NCBI GenBank assembly: GCA_003990955.1
Contig: BIFV01000007.1
Span: 134,866-198,865, forward strand
Direction: 5' to 3'
Length of the DNA: 64,000 nt
Source of the DNA: Sporomusaceae bacterium FL31
GTDB lineage: Bacteria; Bacillota; Negativicutes; DSM-1736; Dendrosporobacteraceae
Shown: one piece after another, positions 1-8,128 of the stretch
Layout: each line of letters opens with the position of its first letter
Position numbering within the stretch: the stretch's first letter is position 1
The notes under the pieces: model-generated
What the model was told of the DNA's origin: nothing
The model's database searches: none
Seen by the model: only the letters and a program-made list of their open reading frames with translations
Position numbers and translations under genes: made by a program

Positions 1-1
1 G

Positions 2-1120
2 ACAACCGATATTAACGAAATTATCAATGATCAGGATATAGATATTATAGTCGAAGTCATGGGTGGAGAGCAACCCGCAAAAGAATATATGTTGCTTGCT
101 CTAAATTCTGGGAAGCATGTTGTCACTGCCAATAAGGATGTTGTTGCTAAATTTGGCCGTGAATTGTTTGATGCTGCTCAGGCGAATAATGTCGATTTTA
201 TGTTTGAAGCTAGTGTTGCTGGCGGCATTCCTATTATTAGACCGCTTAAACAATGTTTAACTGCGAATAAAATTTCTGAAGTCATGGGTATCGTAAATGG
301 CACCACAAACTATATGTTAACCAAAATGACAAATGAAAAATTGGATTATGGCACAGTACTAGCAGAAGCTCAGGCTAAAGGGTATGCAGAAGCTGATCCA
401 ACTGCAGATGTTGGTGGCTTGGATGCCGCTCGTAAGATAGCGATTTTATCATCCATTGCATTTAACACCAGAGTTTCATTGGATGATGTGGATGTAGAAG
501 GCATTACTAATATCTCCCCAGAAGATATTGAATATGCACGGGAGTTAGGGTATGTGATCAAGTTGCTAGCCATCGCCAAAGATAACGAAGAATGCGGCAT
601 TGATGTTCGCGTTCATCCGGCATTTATTCCGGCTGCGCACCCTCTTGCATCAGTAAATGATGTATTCAATGCAATTTTTGTTCGTGGAAACGCTGTTGGT
701 GAAACCATGTTCTATGGACGTGGTGCAGGAGAAATGCCAACTGCTAGCGCAGTTGTTGCTGATATTATTGACGTTGCCCGTGATATTCGCCATGATGTTA
801 GTGGCAGAATCCTTTGTACCTGCTTCGAGCAGCGGAACTTCTGTCCTGTAGAGCAAACCAAGTCTGCATACTATGTCCGGTTATTAGTCGAAGATCAGCC
901 CGGCGTATTGGCCGCAATTGCGGGCGCATTTGGCGCTCATAATGTAAGTTTGAATTCTGTTATTCAAAAACGTAAAGTTAACAATTGTGCTGAAGTTGTA
1001 TTGATCACTTATCTTGTTTCTGACGCCAATATTAGAAGAGCGCTTAATACGATTAAGGATATGTCTGTTCTTACAACCGTACGTAATGTAATTAGGGTTG
1101 AGGCGCAGCAAATCGACTAA
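2..1120 (+). CDS. hom: Homoserine dehydrogenase, 5' end outside the window
   Basis: NADP-dependent reduction of aspartate semialdehyde to homoserine, the branch point toward threonine and methionine. The reading frame is open from base 2, giving 372 residues; the family is about 430 long, so roughly 60 N-terminal residues including the nucleotide-binding glycine loop lie upstream. Visible hallmarks are ITANKDVVA-like (VVTANKDVVA), the catalytic region with GIVNGTTNYML and GYAEADPTADVGG, and a C-terminal ACT domain starting near VRLLVEDQPGVL, which usually mediates threonine feedback inhibition. thrB begins 23 bases later, so the two form an operon. Confidence 0.97.
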   Translation, partial: TTDINEIINDQDIDIIVEVMGGEQPAKEYMLLALNSGKHVVTANKDVVAKFGRELFDAAQANNVDFMFEASVAGGIPIIRPLKQCLTANKISEVMGIVNGTTNYMLTKMTNEKLDYGTVLAEAQAKGYAEADPTADVGGLDAARKIAILSSIAFNTRVSLDDVDVEGITNISPEDIEYARELGYVIKLLAIAKDNEECGIDVRVHPAFIPAAHPLASVNDVFNAIFVRGNAVGETMFYGRGAGEMPTASAVVADIIDVARDIRHDVSGRILCTCFEQRNFCPVEQTKSAYYVRLLVEDQPGVLAAIAGAFGAHNVSLNSVIQKRKVNNCAEVVLITYLVSDANIRRALNTIKDMSVLTTVRNVIRVEAQQID

Positions 1121-1143
1121 TAGCAGGGTCAGGAGAGAATCTT

Positions 1144-2052
1144 ATGCCGAAAACGGTGAAAGTTTGTGTACCAGGTACTACCGCGAACTGTGGACCAGGA
1201 TTTGACGCAGTGGGTATTGCCTGCACTATTTATAATGAATTAGAACTAACGCTCAGTCACGATGGTGATCTGACGATTGAAATAATTGGTGAAGGCCAAG
1301 GCATTATTCCAACAGATCACCAAAATGTTGTATGGCAGGCTATTCAACATGTTCTAAACAAAGCAGGGCAAAGCTGTTTGGGTGCTCATATAAGAATGGT
1401 TAACCATGTACCGCTTGCTAGAGGCTTAGGAAGCAGTGCGGCAGCTATTGTTGCTGGACTGGTAGCTGCAAATGCTGCCATTGGAAATCCGTTCAGTAAG
1501 CAGCAAATTTTTGAAATGGCAACTGAGATTGAAGGTCATCCAGATAATGTTGCCCCAGCTTTATATGGCGGAATAACAGTAAGTTCTGTATATCAAGGGC
1601 AACCGCAATGTTTGCGCTTTTTGCCGCCCGCACCACTAAACATGGTAGTAGCTGTCCCTGAGTTCAATTTATCAACTAAAGCATCAAGGCAAGTATTACC
1701 GGAGATGGTTGCCTATCAGGATGCTGTATTTAATATCAGTCGGACGGCGTTGTTAATAGGTGCTTTATGCCAGGGTGAGTTTTCCCATTTACAATGTGCT
1801 CTTGAAGATAGAATTCATCAGCCTTATCGCGAGCAACTTATTCCCGGAATGAAAGATGTTTTCAAAGCGGCAAATGAAATGGGTGCTTATGGTGCAGCTA
1901 TTAGTGGCGCAGGCCCTTGTTTAATTGCTTTTACTCAAGACAATTCTGAGCAAATTGGGAAGGCTATGGTCGCTGCCTTTAAAGATAATAACATTCAGGC
2001 CTCTTATATAATATTAAATATAGATAAAGAAGGCGCGAAAGTCATTGGCTAA
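1144..2052 (+). CDS. thrB: Homoserine kinase
   Basis: ATP-dependent phosphorylation of homoserine, next step after Hom in threonine synthesis; cytoplasmic. It is a GHMP kinase of 302 residues, the normal length. The N-terminal VPGTTANCGPGFDAVG motif, the ATP-binding loop PLARGLGSSAAAIVAG near residue 90, and the C-terminal GAYGAAISGAGPCLIA motif are all intact. The ATG follows a GGTCAGGAGAG ribosome site. No terminator is obvious before the tRNA promoter downstream. Confidence 0.97.
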   Translation: MPKTVKVCVPGTTANCGPGFDAVGIACTIYNELELTLSHDGDLTIEIIGEGQGIIPTDHQNVVWQAIQHVLNKAGQSCLGAHIRMVNHVPLARGLGSSAAAIVAGLVAANAAIGNPFSKQQIFEMATEIEGHPDNVAPALYGGITVSSVYQGQPQCLRFLPPAPLNMVVAVPEFNLSTKASRQVLPEMVAYQDAVFNISRTALLIGALCQGEFSHLQCALEDRIHQPYREQLIPGMKDVFKAANEMGAYGAAISGAGPCLIAFTQDNSEQIGKAMVAAFKDNNIQASYIILNIDKEGAKVIG

Positions 2053-2055
2053 ACC

Positions 2056-2084
2056 TTGACAATCATCTGAAAAGGCGATAATAT
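2056..2084 (+). promoter_or_regulatory. Sigma-A type promoter for tRNA-Pro
   Basis: A perfect -35 hexamer TTGACA (2056-2061) stands 15 to 17 bases before an AT-rich -10 (GATAAT at 2077-2082 or TAATAT at 2079-2084), about 15-20 bases before the mature tRNA end. It starts inside the tail of the thrB stop region. Confidence 0.65.
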
Positions 2085-2099
2085 ATATATCGTCACAGT

Positions 2100-2176
2100 C
2101 GGGGCGTAGCTCAGCTTGGTAGAGCGCTATCTTGGGGTGGTAGAGGCCACAGGTTCAAATCCTGCCGCTCCGACCA
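2100..2176 (+). tRNA. tRNA-Pro(GGG), CCA encoded
   Basis: The 77-base gene folds as a cloverleaf. The acceptor CGGGGCG pairs with CGCTCCG with one G-T, the discriminator is A, and CCA is encoded. The anticodon stem CTATC/GGTAG encloses loop TTGGGGT, so the anticodon is GGG at 2134-2136. The T arm GGTTCAAATCC is canonical. From the third anticodon base to four bases past CCA, the sequence is repeated exactly at 5572-5616. Confidence 0.96.
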
Positions 2177-2180
2177 GTAA
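2136..2180 (+). repeat. 45-bp direct repeat, copy 1 (probable attL in tRNA-Pro)
   Basis: Identical over 45 bases to 5572-5616. It covers the 3' half of tRNA-Pro(GGG) plus GTAA after the CCA. Integrative elements that target tRNA genes typically recombine in the 3' half so that the tRNA is restored at one end and a partial copy is left at the other. This copy belongs to the intact tRNA. Confidence 0.8.
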
Positions 2181-2568
2181 ATATAAGGGTTTGTACTCTT
2201 CTAAAATATAGCATTATCCCTAAGTTGCCCCTTGGAGAAGTTTGAGAAGGACAATTGTGGGTATGTACGTAAGTAAAGTAAAGGATAGGATAGGTTATTT
2301 AACCTGTCCTTTCTTTGTTTCCGTTTAAAACCGTTAGTATTCCTTGCATGATATTAACTGTATTATTAATGTCAGGTAGGTGGCATCTCATAGAACTGCT
2401 GGATGTGGCATGAGGTATACTGTTTGGATTATAGGAAAACAGTTGATGTGATGAAGAAGGTAAATGCTCTCTTGTGAAATATTTGTAAAAACTGCGATGA
2501 ATCGTTTTTAGTTTAAAGGTATTGATTCCTTTCCGTAGAATAAATTGCACAAAGAGGAGCGTGAAACA
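2177..2568. other. Left end of the tRNA-bounded island, no convincing gene
   Basis: AT-rich spacer after the tRNA. It contains one terminator-like hairpin (2288-2319). The minus-strand frame at 2299-2550 has no ribosome site, because the purine-rich stretch at its start lies on the other strand. I find no integrase or excisionase here. Confidence 0.6.
2288..2319 (+). terminator. Probable terminator downstream of tRNA-Pro
   Basis: The stem GGATAGGTT / AACCTGTCC (one G-T pair) with loop ATTT is followed by a T-rich run. It may end the tRNA transcript now that the original downstream sequence has been displaced to beyond 5616. Confidence 0.6.
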
Positions 2569-2634
2569 ATGATTTTAATTGTAATGATGTCGCTAATATT
2601 GATACCGCCATGTATTTATGCAGATAAAAAATAA
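2569..2634 (+). CDS. Possible 21-residue hydrophobic peptide
   Basis: ATG at 2569 follows AAAGAGGAGCG at good spacing. The peptide has a very hydrophobic core (ILIVMMSLILIPP) ending with a cysteine and a polar lysine tail, like a short membrane or signal sequence. It lies upstream of the prepilin-like genes in the island. Coding status is uncertain: only the ribosome site and the composition support it. Confidence 0.25.
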   Translation: MILIVMMSLILIPPCIYADKK

Positions 2635-2852
2635 AGATTCTTAATCCCAGAAATTTATCTTTTGATAGGAAAAAACTTTTTCTATATCTTATTATTGATA
2701 TATATTATGCATATAATATTTGACTATTTTCTTAGGGGTGATACTTTTCGTTTTGTCTTGCTTAGAGTTTGTTTTTAATATTACTCAAAATGTATTAATA
2801 TTTTACTGCTAGGTTGAACATAACAAGCCTGCACAGGAGGGGAAAAGGATGT

Positions 2853-3257
2853 ATGCTTAAGCACGTCAGAAATGAAAAAGGATTCATATTAACAGATTCT
2901 ATCATTGGATTAGTGATTGTGGCTACGGCTTTATGTGCTCTTATTGCGACGTATACTCAAACAACTAAAGCAAGTATTTCTACTACATCAAGTACATATG
3001 CTACATATTTGGCACAACGAACACTGGAAGATATCAAACAATCTGATGGTAAACTAACCATAACATTACCTGCCCCTCGAACGGAAACAAAGGGATCAGT
3101 ACAGTATACTGTTAGTGTTAGTGAAGTGGCAGTTACAGCTATAGCGAATGCAAATAATCTAAATGCAAATTTGCGTCCGATTCAAGCGATAGTAACATGG
3201 ATTGAATCAGGACAAAATAGGTCTTTATCTATGATGAGTTATTATTATATTCAGTAA
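2853..3257 (+). CDS. PilV-like minor prepilin
   Basis: Probable minor pilin or pseudopilin of 134 residues. The start is ATG 2853, placed 10 bases after AGGAGGGG; upstream in-frame ATG 2814 has no such site. A short basic leader ends in KG, then FILTD opens a hydrophobic helix of about 20 residues (class III prepilin signal). The residue at +5 is Asp instead of the usual Glu. The rest is a small, Thr/Ser-rich globular domain. It is the first of three closely spaced genes (gaps 9 and 13 bases), so an operon is likely. Assignment to PilV rests on order and N-terminus only. Confidence 0.7.
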   Translation: MLKHVRNEKGFILTDSIIGLVIVATALCALIATYTQTTKASISTTSSTYATYLAQRTLEDIKQSDGKLTITLPAPRTETKGSVQYTVSVSEVAVTAIANANNLNANLRPIQAIVTWIESGQNRSLSMMSYYYIQ

Positions 3258-3266
3258 GGATAAGCT

Positions 3267-3773
3267 ATGAAAATTATTAAAAAGAGTGATGGCTTTACAT
3301 TAATAGAATTACTTATTGGGATGACCATGATGATCATTTTATTAGGTATTGCATTTCAAGTGCTTAATACGTCAATAAAAGCATATCAAACCAATATGGC
3401 AATAGCTAATAATAAATTAATAATTAGAAGTGCCATAAATATTATAACTGATGAATTAAGATATGCCAGTGCTGTGACTAACCCTGTTTTTGTGGCGAAT
3501 GTTCCAACTGCATCTCCACTAAGCACTATTAACTATACTCTAAATAACCATCAATGCAGCATAACGTTAGATAGTAAAACGAAAACAATAACGATAGTAT
3601 CTGATGCCTCAACATATCAAATTGCGAGTGGTACTGTAATGTCCTTGGGCTTTGCGAGAAGTGGCACGCATGTAAATGAAGTAATCGTTAGTATTACCGT
3701 TAATGACAACTCGTTTACAGGAAGTCCCAGTACATCGTTAGATACAATTGTAATAACATCTAACTTGCAATAA
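3267..3773 (+). CDS. PilW-like minor prepilin
   Basis: A 168-residue protein with a textbook prepilin N-terminus: leader MKIIKKSDG, cleavage before Phe, FTLIELL with Glu at +5, then a hydrophobic helix to about residue 35. The remainder is a Thr/Asn-rich exported domain with two possible cysteines or fewer. It should be processed by a prepilin peptidase such as the pilD at the end of this window. It sits between the PilV-like and PilX-like genes, the usual order of minor pilin sets. The codons are AT-rich compared with the housekeeping genes around it. Confidence 0.75.
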   Translation: MKIIKKSDGFTLIELLIGMTMMIILLGIAFQVLNTSIKAYQTNMAIANNKLIIRSAINIITDELRYASAVTNPVFVANVPTASPLSTINYTLNNHQCSITLDSKTKTITIVSDASTYQIASGTVMSLGFARSGTHVNEVIVSITVNDNSFTGSPSTSLDTIVITSNLQ

Positions 3774-3786
3774 AGGCGGGAGTAAT

Positions 3787-5376
3787 ATGACAATAGATAA
3801 AAACGAAAAAGGGTCTATAGCAATCACCGGTATGATAGTAATGCTTTTTATGTTAGTTGTTGTCGGGGCGTTAGCACCATATATAACAACGGAAGTGAAA
3901 GCGTCACGTCTAAATCAGGACGTTGTTGAGGCTCAGTTTGTCGCTGAAGCTGGTATTAAACGGGCGATAGTTGGCTTTATGCACAGTAGAACTGATTGGA
4001 ATTGGGCTAATGGTACAACTAGAACTATATTTCAAGATGGCACGGACAAAGCATATAGTGTTAGTATAAGCCCGCCTATTATTAATGGTTCAGTGCCTGC
4101 TCCGGGTACATATATAATTACATCAACCGGGTTTGTAGGTGATATAAATAAAATTATCAAAGTTGAAATTACACTATCATCTGGCGGTGGTGGCAATGAG
4201 GAATTAGATGGTAGTGATGTGTTTTCTAAATACGTTATTTATGATAAAAATAGATTCTACATGTACGGAGGAGCGTACCCTAAAATCACAGGACAAATAG
4301 GCTTGGCAGCCAGTAGTGATGTAAGTATAGATTTTGCCAATAAATTTCTTAACGATATGGTTTTCGGGATAGTTAAAGTTCCTGGTGGATGGCGTAGTTC
4401 GCCCGATTGGTTGACTTCTAATAATTTATATAAGCAAATTGAAAACGTTGGAACTTTAAAAATTAATATGCCTGCGATTCCGAATTTGACAAATATTGAT
4501 ATTCCCACATCAAACGGTTCGGGGGGAGCCGTCTTCTCTTCTCCTGGTACATATACCGGTTCTGAATATTATAGCGCTGCACTATCCGATTTTGGTGGAA
4601 GCGCCATAATGAAAGCAACAAAGACGAAAATATACGCATTTAATGGTATTCACTTAACCAATAAAGGATCCTATAGTAATGGATCAATTGTTGGTGAAGG
4701 TGATTTAGAAATATATGCAAATGGCAACATTAATTTAAGTAACGGTAGTTTTATAACATCGTCAGGGAATATTACAATCTATACAAATGATTGGATAAAA
4801 TTAAGTGGCGGATCTTATATCAAGAGCGATACTGGGAAAGTAAAAATAATTGCAAAAAACAAAGTCGAACTCAGTGATAGTAATAATTATATTGCTTCAA
4901 CATCGGGAAATGTTGAGATAAGTTCCGTGTTGGGGTCCATAGAGTTCAATCAGAATGGGTGCTATGTTAATGGTAAAAAGGTCGTTTTAAATGCAGGAGA
5001 CACAATAAAGCTAAGTAATGGAGGATCTATCAATAACAGTGCTGGTTATGAATCATCTACAGCTTTTCTTTATGCTGTTAATGCTATAACAACAAATTCG
5101 TTTGCTATAGGTGGAGCAGCCTCGTTATTTTTAATAACTAACAAATTTGATATAAATAATACTTTCAGTGCACCTAAGACTGTGTTTGTATCATCATCGC
5201 AAGAGAGTGCAATTAGTGGAACACCTAAGCTTGCAGGTATATACACAAATGGCGCTCTAACCATATCTGGAGCGCCGACAATCACTTATGATACTAATGT
5301 AATGACTGCGCTAGGGTTAAATGGCGGCGGTGGTAGTGGTAGTCCTACCGTTACGATTGGTAACTGGAGCAAATAA
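3787..5376 (+). CDS. Large PilX-like pilin with beta-solenoid-like body
   Basis: A 529-residue exported protein with ATG after AAAGGCGGGAG. N-terminus EKG|SIAIT and a hydrophobic helix to about residue 35, followed by a region ending QFVAEAGIKRAI, match the PilX N-terminal pattern. The +5 residue is Thr, not Glu. After about residue 170 the chain is dominated by short Gly/Asn/Ser-rich strands (NGNINLSNGSF, SGNITIYTND, SGNVEISS) that repeat at about 20-25 residues, as in right-handed beta-helix surface proteins. Last gene of the island operon; a strong terminator follows. A pilus-tip adhesin role is inference; receptor unknown. Confidence 0.65.
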   Translation: MTIDKNEKGSIAITGMIVMLFMLVVVGALAPYITTEVKASRLNQDVVEAQFVAEAGIKRAIVGFMHSRTDWNWANGTTRTIFQDGTDKAYSVSISPPIINGSVPAPGTYIITSTGFVGDINKIIKVEITLSSGGGGNEELDGSDVFSKYVIYDKNRFYMYGGAYPKITGQIGLAASSDVSIDFANKFLNDMVFGIVKVPGGWRSSPDWLTSNNLYKQIENVGTLKINMPAIPNLTNIDIPTSNGSGGAVFSSPGTYTGSEYYSAALSDFGGSAIMKATKTKIYAFNGIHLTNKGSYSNGSIVGEGDLEIYANGNINLSNGSFITSSGNITIYTNDWIKLSGGSYIKSDTGKVKIIAKNKVELSDSNNYIASTSGNVEISSVLGSIEFNQNGCYVNGKKVVLNAGDTIKLSNGGSINNSAGYESSTAFLYAVNAITTNSFAIGGAASLFLITNKFDINNTFSAPKTVFVSSSQESAISGTPKLAGIYTNGALTISGAPTITYDTNVMTALGLNGGGGSGSPTVTIGNWSK

Positions 5377-5378
5377 AA

Positions 5379-5413
5379 AAAATGCCATCCTCTTTTATGG
5401 GGGCGGCATTTTA
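5379..5413 (+). terminator. Terminator of the island pilin operon
   Basis: Hairpin with arms AAAATGCC (5379-5386) and GGCATTTT (5405-5412), right after the stop of the PilX-like gene. It has flanking A and T runs. Confidence 0.8.
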
Positions 5414-5571
5414 CAGGAATTATAATTTTAGTATGGAATTATTTAACTTATATTATATTCCTCCAAGGGTGGTAAATATGCCTACAAAAAATGATTATTT
5501 ACTCTTGAATAGGTTTATGATTTGAGACATCAATTAAAAATAGACAATAAAGTCACCCTTATCACTTTTGA

Positions 5572-5616
5572 GGTGGTAGAGGCCACAGGTTCAAATCCTG
5601 CCGCTCCGACCAGTAA
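5572..5616 (+). repeat. 45-bp direct repeat, copy 2 (probable attR, tRNA 3' half)
   Basis: Exact copy of 2136-2180. It includes the anticodon-arm 3' strand, the whole T arm, the acceptor 3' strand, CCA and GTAA. The 5' half of the tRNA is absent, so this copy cannot fold as a tRNA. It marks the right boundary of the 3.4-kb insertion. Confidence 0.85.
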
Positions 5617-5646
5617 TTTTAAACATATAGCCATCATTTAATCATT

Positions 5647-5674
5647 AAAACCGTCATTATACGACGGTTTTTTG
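5647..5674 (+). terminator. Intrinsic terminator, probably the original tRNA-Pro terminator
   Basis: AAAACCGTC, a 7-base loop, GACGGTTTT and further Ts. It lies 30 bases after the truncated tRNA copy, where the terminator of the ancestral tRNA gene would be. Confidence 0.85.
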
Positions 5675-5704
5675 CTTTCTAATTGTTTAATCTAAAAGAT
5701 CATA

Positions 5705-5733
5705 TTGAATTTATTATGGTTTGGCGTATAATA
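5705..5733 (+). promoter_or_regulatory. Promoter of the KimA-type transporter gene
   Basis: TTGAAT (5705-5710), 17-base spacer, TATAAT (5728-5733). The transcript would begin near 5740, leaving a leader of under 30 bases. Confidence 0.75.
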
Positions 5734-5767
5734 CTATTTAGTGTCTTAGAATAAGGAGGCCCTACGG

Positions 5768-7609
5768 GTGTTAAATTTCTTTTATCGAATGATTATTGGT
5801 AAGCCTTTGCGGTCAGAAGAATCAGCTGGTGAAAAACTTCCTAAGTGGAAGGCGCTGTCTATTTTTTCGTCTGACGCCTTATCTTCAATTGGTTATGGTC
5901 CTGAGCAGATCATTGTGACTTTGGCGGTACCCACTATGTTGGTGTACGGCTATTTTAGTTACGCGGCTCTGGCGGTAATAGCATTGCTGGCAATTGTGAC
6001 GGTTTCTTATGCTCAGGTTGCAAAAGCAAATCCTGGTGGTGGGGGTTCTTACTCGATTGCCATGCAAAACTTGGGCGAATTACCGGCATTGATAGCTGCT
6101 GCTGCTTTATTTGCCGACTATGTCCTGACTGTGGCTGTAAGTGTCTCAGCAGGTACCCAAGCGCTAGTGTCAGGATTTCCGCAATTATTAGGACATGAGG
6201 TACTCATCGATATTGTTGTATTATTTATTGTGCTGACAATTGTAAATTTAAGAGGTGTTCGCGAATCTTCCAATGTGTTTGTTTGGCCTACATACTTTTT
6301 TATATTTGGTATATTATCGATGATTTTGATGGGATGCTATCAGGCTTTTACCGGAAATTTACCGCTGATACCCTCGCAATCGATGGTTAAGCAGCAGGCT
6401 GATTGGGCAGTTGTTCTTTTAGCATTACGTGCTTTTGCTAATGGTTGCAGCTCGATGACTGGTGTTGAAGCAATCTCAAATGGTGTACCTATGTTTAAGG
6501 AACCTGAGGTAGATAATGCAATAAAAACAACCTATATCATGTCTGGTGTGCTAGGGCTGATGATCGCAGGGATATCATTTTTATTTATGCATTATCATTT
6601 GTTGCCGGTTGATCATGCTACGATGCTTTCACAATTAGCTGAACAAATTTTTGGTAGAGGCTGGGAATATTATTATATACAAATTACTACGATGTTAATT
6701 TTATATCTTGCAGCCAATACATCTTATAATGGCTTGCCGCCATTACTATCCATCATGGCTAAAGATGCTTATGTACCACGTTACCTTGGAGCTAAAGGGG
6801 AAAGACTGGGTTATTCAAATGGTATTTTATTATTAAGTATAGTAGCTGCTCTATTGATCGTGATCTTTAATGGCGATGTTGAGCATTTAATTTCGCTATA
6901 TGCAATTGGAGTATTCTTATCTTTTACTATTGCGCAAACAAGCCTTGTTGTGAAATGGCGACGTGAAAAAAGTCCTGGTTGGATTAGGCGTACCGTTATC
7001 AACGGTTTTGGTGCCCTTGTTACTGGGATCATCGTATTAATTATCGCTGTAACAAAATTCGTTCATGGTGCTTGGATTGTCATTGTTTTTATCCCTGCCA
7101 TGATTTATATTTTTAAAACCGTACATCGTCATTATCTAAATACAGCGGAACAGCTGCGCATATCGGTCGATGAATTTAAAGAGCATCTTAATATTGGCAA
7201 AGCAAAAAATTTAATTATTGTACCAATGTCAGGATTAAGCCGAGTGGTTGCCGAAACACTCCGTTATTCGAAAACAATTGGCGGCGATATTATAGCTCTT
7301 TATATTTATACTGATGAGGAGGAACGTAAAAAAATTGAAGATAAATGGCAAAGTCTTGAGCTTGGTGTTCCCTCTCATTTTATTTATTCTCCCTATCGCT
7401 CTATTGTAAGGCCAATCTTAAGTTATGTAAGTGAGCTAGAAATGCAGAAATGTAACTACCACTATATTACCGTTGTTATTCCTGAGTTTGAAACTGCTAA
7501 ATGGTGGCACCGCTTGTTACATAATCAAACAGGCTGGATTCTCAGAACTCTTTTAATATTGCGAGAAAATGTTATTGTATCCACTGTACCTTATCATATG
7601 AAAAAATAG
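5768..7609 (+). CDS. kimA: KimA-type potassium uptake permease (APC superfamily)
   Basis: A membrane transporter of 613 residues, close to the 607 of Bacillus subtilis KimA (YdaO), a high-affinity K+ importer. The GTG start follows AAGGAGGC. About twelve hydrophobic segments fill the first 450 residues. Family signatures are LSSDALSSIGYGPEQI near residue 35, YVLTVAVSVSAGTQAL, and FANGCSSMTGVEAISNG. The C-terminal 150 residues form the soluble domain, which in B. subtilis binds c-di-AMP; here it includes IIVPMSGLSRVVAETLRYS. Monocistronic. General amino-acid permease is the alternative, but similarity runs the full length. Confidence 0.85.
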   Translation: MLNFFYRMIIGKPLRSEESAGEKLPKWKALSIFSSDALSSIGYGPEQIIVTLAVPTMLVYGYFSYAALAVIALLAIVTVSYAQVAKANPGGGGSYSIAMQNLGELPALIAAAALFADYVLTVAVSVSAGTQALVSGFPQLLGHEVLIDIVVLFIVLTIVNLRGVRESSNVFVWPTYFFIFGILSMILMGCYQAFTGNLPLIPSQSMVKQQADWAVVLLALRAFANGCSSMTGVEAISNGVPMFKEPEVDNAIKTTYIMSGVLGLMIAGISFLFMHYHLLPVDHATMLSQLAEQIFGRGWEYYYIQITTMLILYLAANTSYNGLPPLLSIMAKDAYVPRYLGAKGERLGYSNGILLLSIVAALLIVIFNGDVEHLISLYAIGVFLSFTIAQTSLVVKWRREKSPGWIRRTVINGFGALVTGIIVLIIAVTKFVHGAWIVIVFIPAMIYIFKTVHRHYLNTAEQLRISVDEFKEHLNIGKAKNLIIVPMSGLSRVVAETLRYSKTIGGDIIALYIYTDEEERKKIEDKWQSLELGVPSHFIYSPYRSIVRPILSYVSELEMQKCNYHYITVVIPEFETAKWWHRLLHNQTGWILRTLLILRENVIVSTVPYHMKK

Positions 7610-7668
7610 CTTTTGTTTAACTGATGGAGTAATTTAGAAATAGATTATCCGATTATTTTTCATGACGA

Positions 7669-7717
7669 ATACAAAAAAGATTAAGCTGCTTTTTAAGCAG
7701 CTTAATCTTTTTTGTAT
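7669..7717. terminator. Bidirectional terminator between convergent genes
   Basis: Perfect 23-bp inverted repeat (7669-7691 and 7695-7717) with a 3-base loop, A-run on one side and T-run on the other. It serves kimA and the minus-strand gene at 7757. Confidence 0.9.
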
Positions 7718-7756
7718 ACAAGCGGGTTCTTAATATGAATCAATTTATGTTAGAGC

Positions 7757-8083
7757 TTATGGGGTAAATGGAATACCATCGACAAAAGAATAGGCTTGAA
7801 TGATATTTTTGTACTTAGGCTGCTCCAGGAAGCGAATTGTCTCAGTAAATGTGCCATCCTGGATGCATGATAGTGAATCTTCTAAAACCATGTAGCGCTT
7901 AGTCAAGAAATCATCTAGGGTATTTTGAGTGGAAGTTACAGGGATCTCTAACTCTTTGATAAAGCCTAAGCAGTGTTCCAGTTGATCAAGTAAATCCGGT
8001 CGCAAAAGCTCAAGAACTAACATGGCTTTCCCAGTTGACAAGGGTGCTAAAAGTTCTGATAATGCGGTGGCTCTTTTGTTCAT
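7757..8083 (-). CDS. Hypothetical 108-residue protein
   Basis: Not recognised. The start at 8083 is chosen because TGAGGG stands about 7 bases before that ATG; longer in-frame starts lack a site and would run through a hairpin. The predicted protein is soluble and mostly helical, with LLAPLSTGKAMLVLELLRPDLLDQLEHC in its first third and a conserved-looking FVDGIPFTP end. It is alone between kimA and the aminotransferase gene, convergent with kimA. Confidence 0.65.
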   Translation of the reverse strand: MNKRATALSELLAPLSTGKAMLVLELLRPDLLDQLEHCLGFIKELEIPVTSTQNTLDDFLTKRYMVLEDSLSCIQDGTFTETIRFLEQPKYKNIIQAYSFVDGIPFTP

Positions 8084-8099
8084 GTTTTCCCTCATAGGT

Positions 8100-8128
8100 A
8101 TCGACTTTTTATTGTAGTCGATTTTTTC
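8100..8128. terminator. Hairpin with T-run in the leader of the 7757-8083 gene
   Basis: ATCGACT (8100-8106) pairs with AGTCGAT (8116-8122), and TTTTTT follows on the plus strand. Read on the plus strand it is terminator-like; on the minus strand it would be a hairpin 17 bases before the start codon. Confidence 0.5.

Larger units (their letters stand above)
5414..5767. other. Island right end and kimA upstream region
   Basis: No gene. It contains the truncated tRNA copy (5572-5616), a strong terminator (5647-5674) that probably belonged to tRNA-Pro before the insertion, and the kimA promoter. No ydaO-type c-di-AMP riboswitch is recognisable in the short leader. Confidence 0.65.

Noticed and set aside
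2299..2550. Minus-strand frame of 83 codons in the island
   Set aside because: No ribosome site on its strand, low-complexity composition, and it overlaps a terminator-like hairpin.
2177..5571. Integrase or transposase within the tRNA-bounded island
   Set aside because: All frames of useful length were read; only prepilin-like proteins and one tiny peptide occur.
5572..5616. A second tRNA-Pro gene
   Set aside because: Only the 3' half is present; no D arm or 5' acceptor strand precedes it, so it cannot fold as a tRNA.
5617..5767. ydaO (c-di-AMP) riboswitch before the KimA-type gene
   Set aside because: The region is short, mostly taken by a terminator, and the transcript starts after it; no conserved ydaO bases seen.
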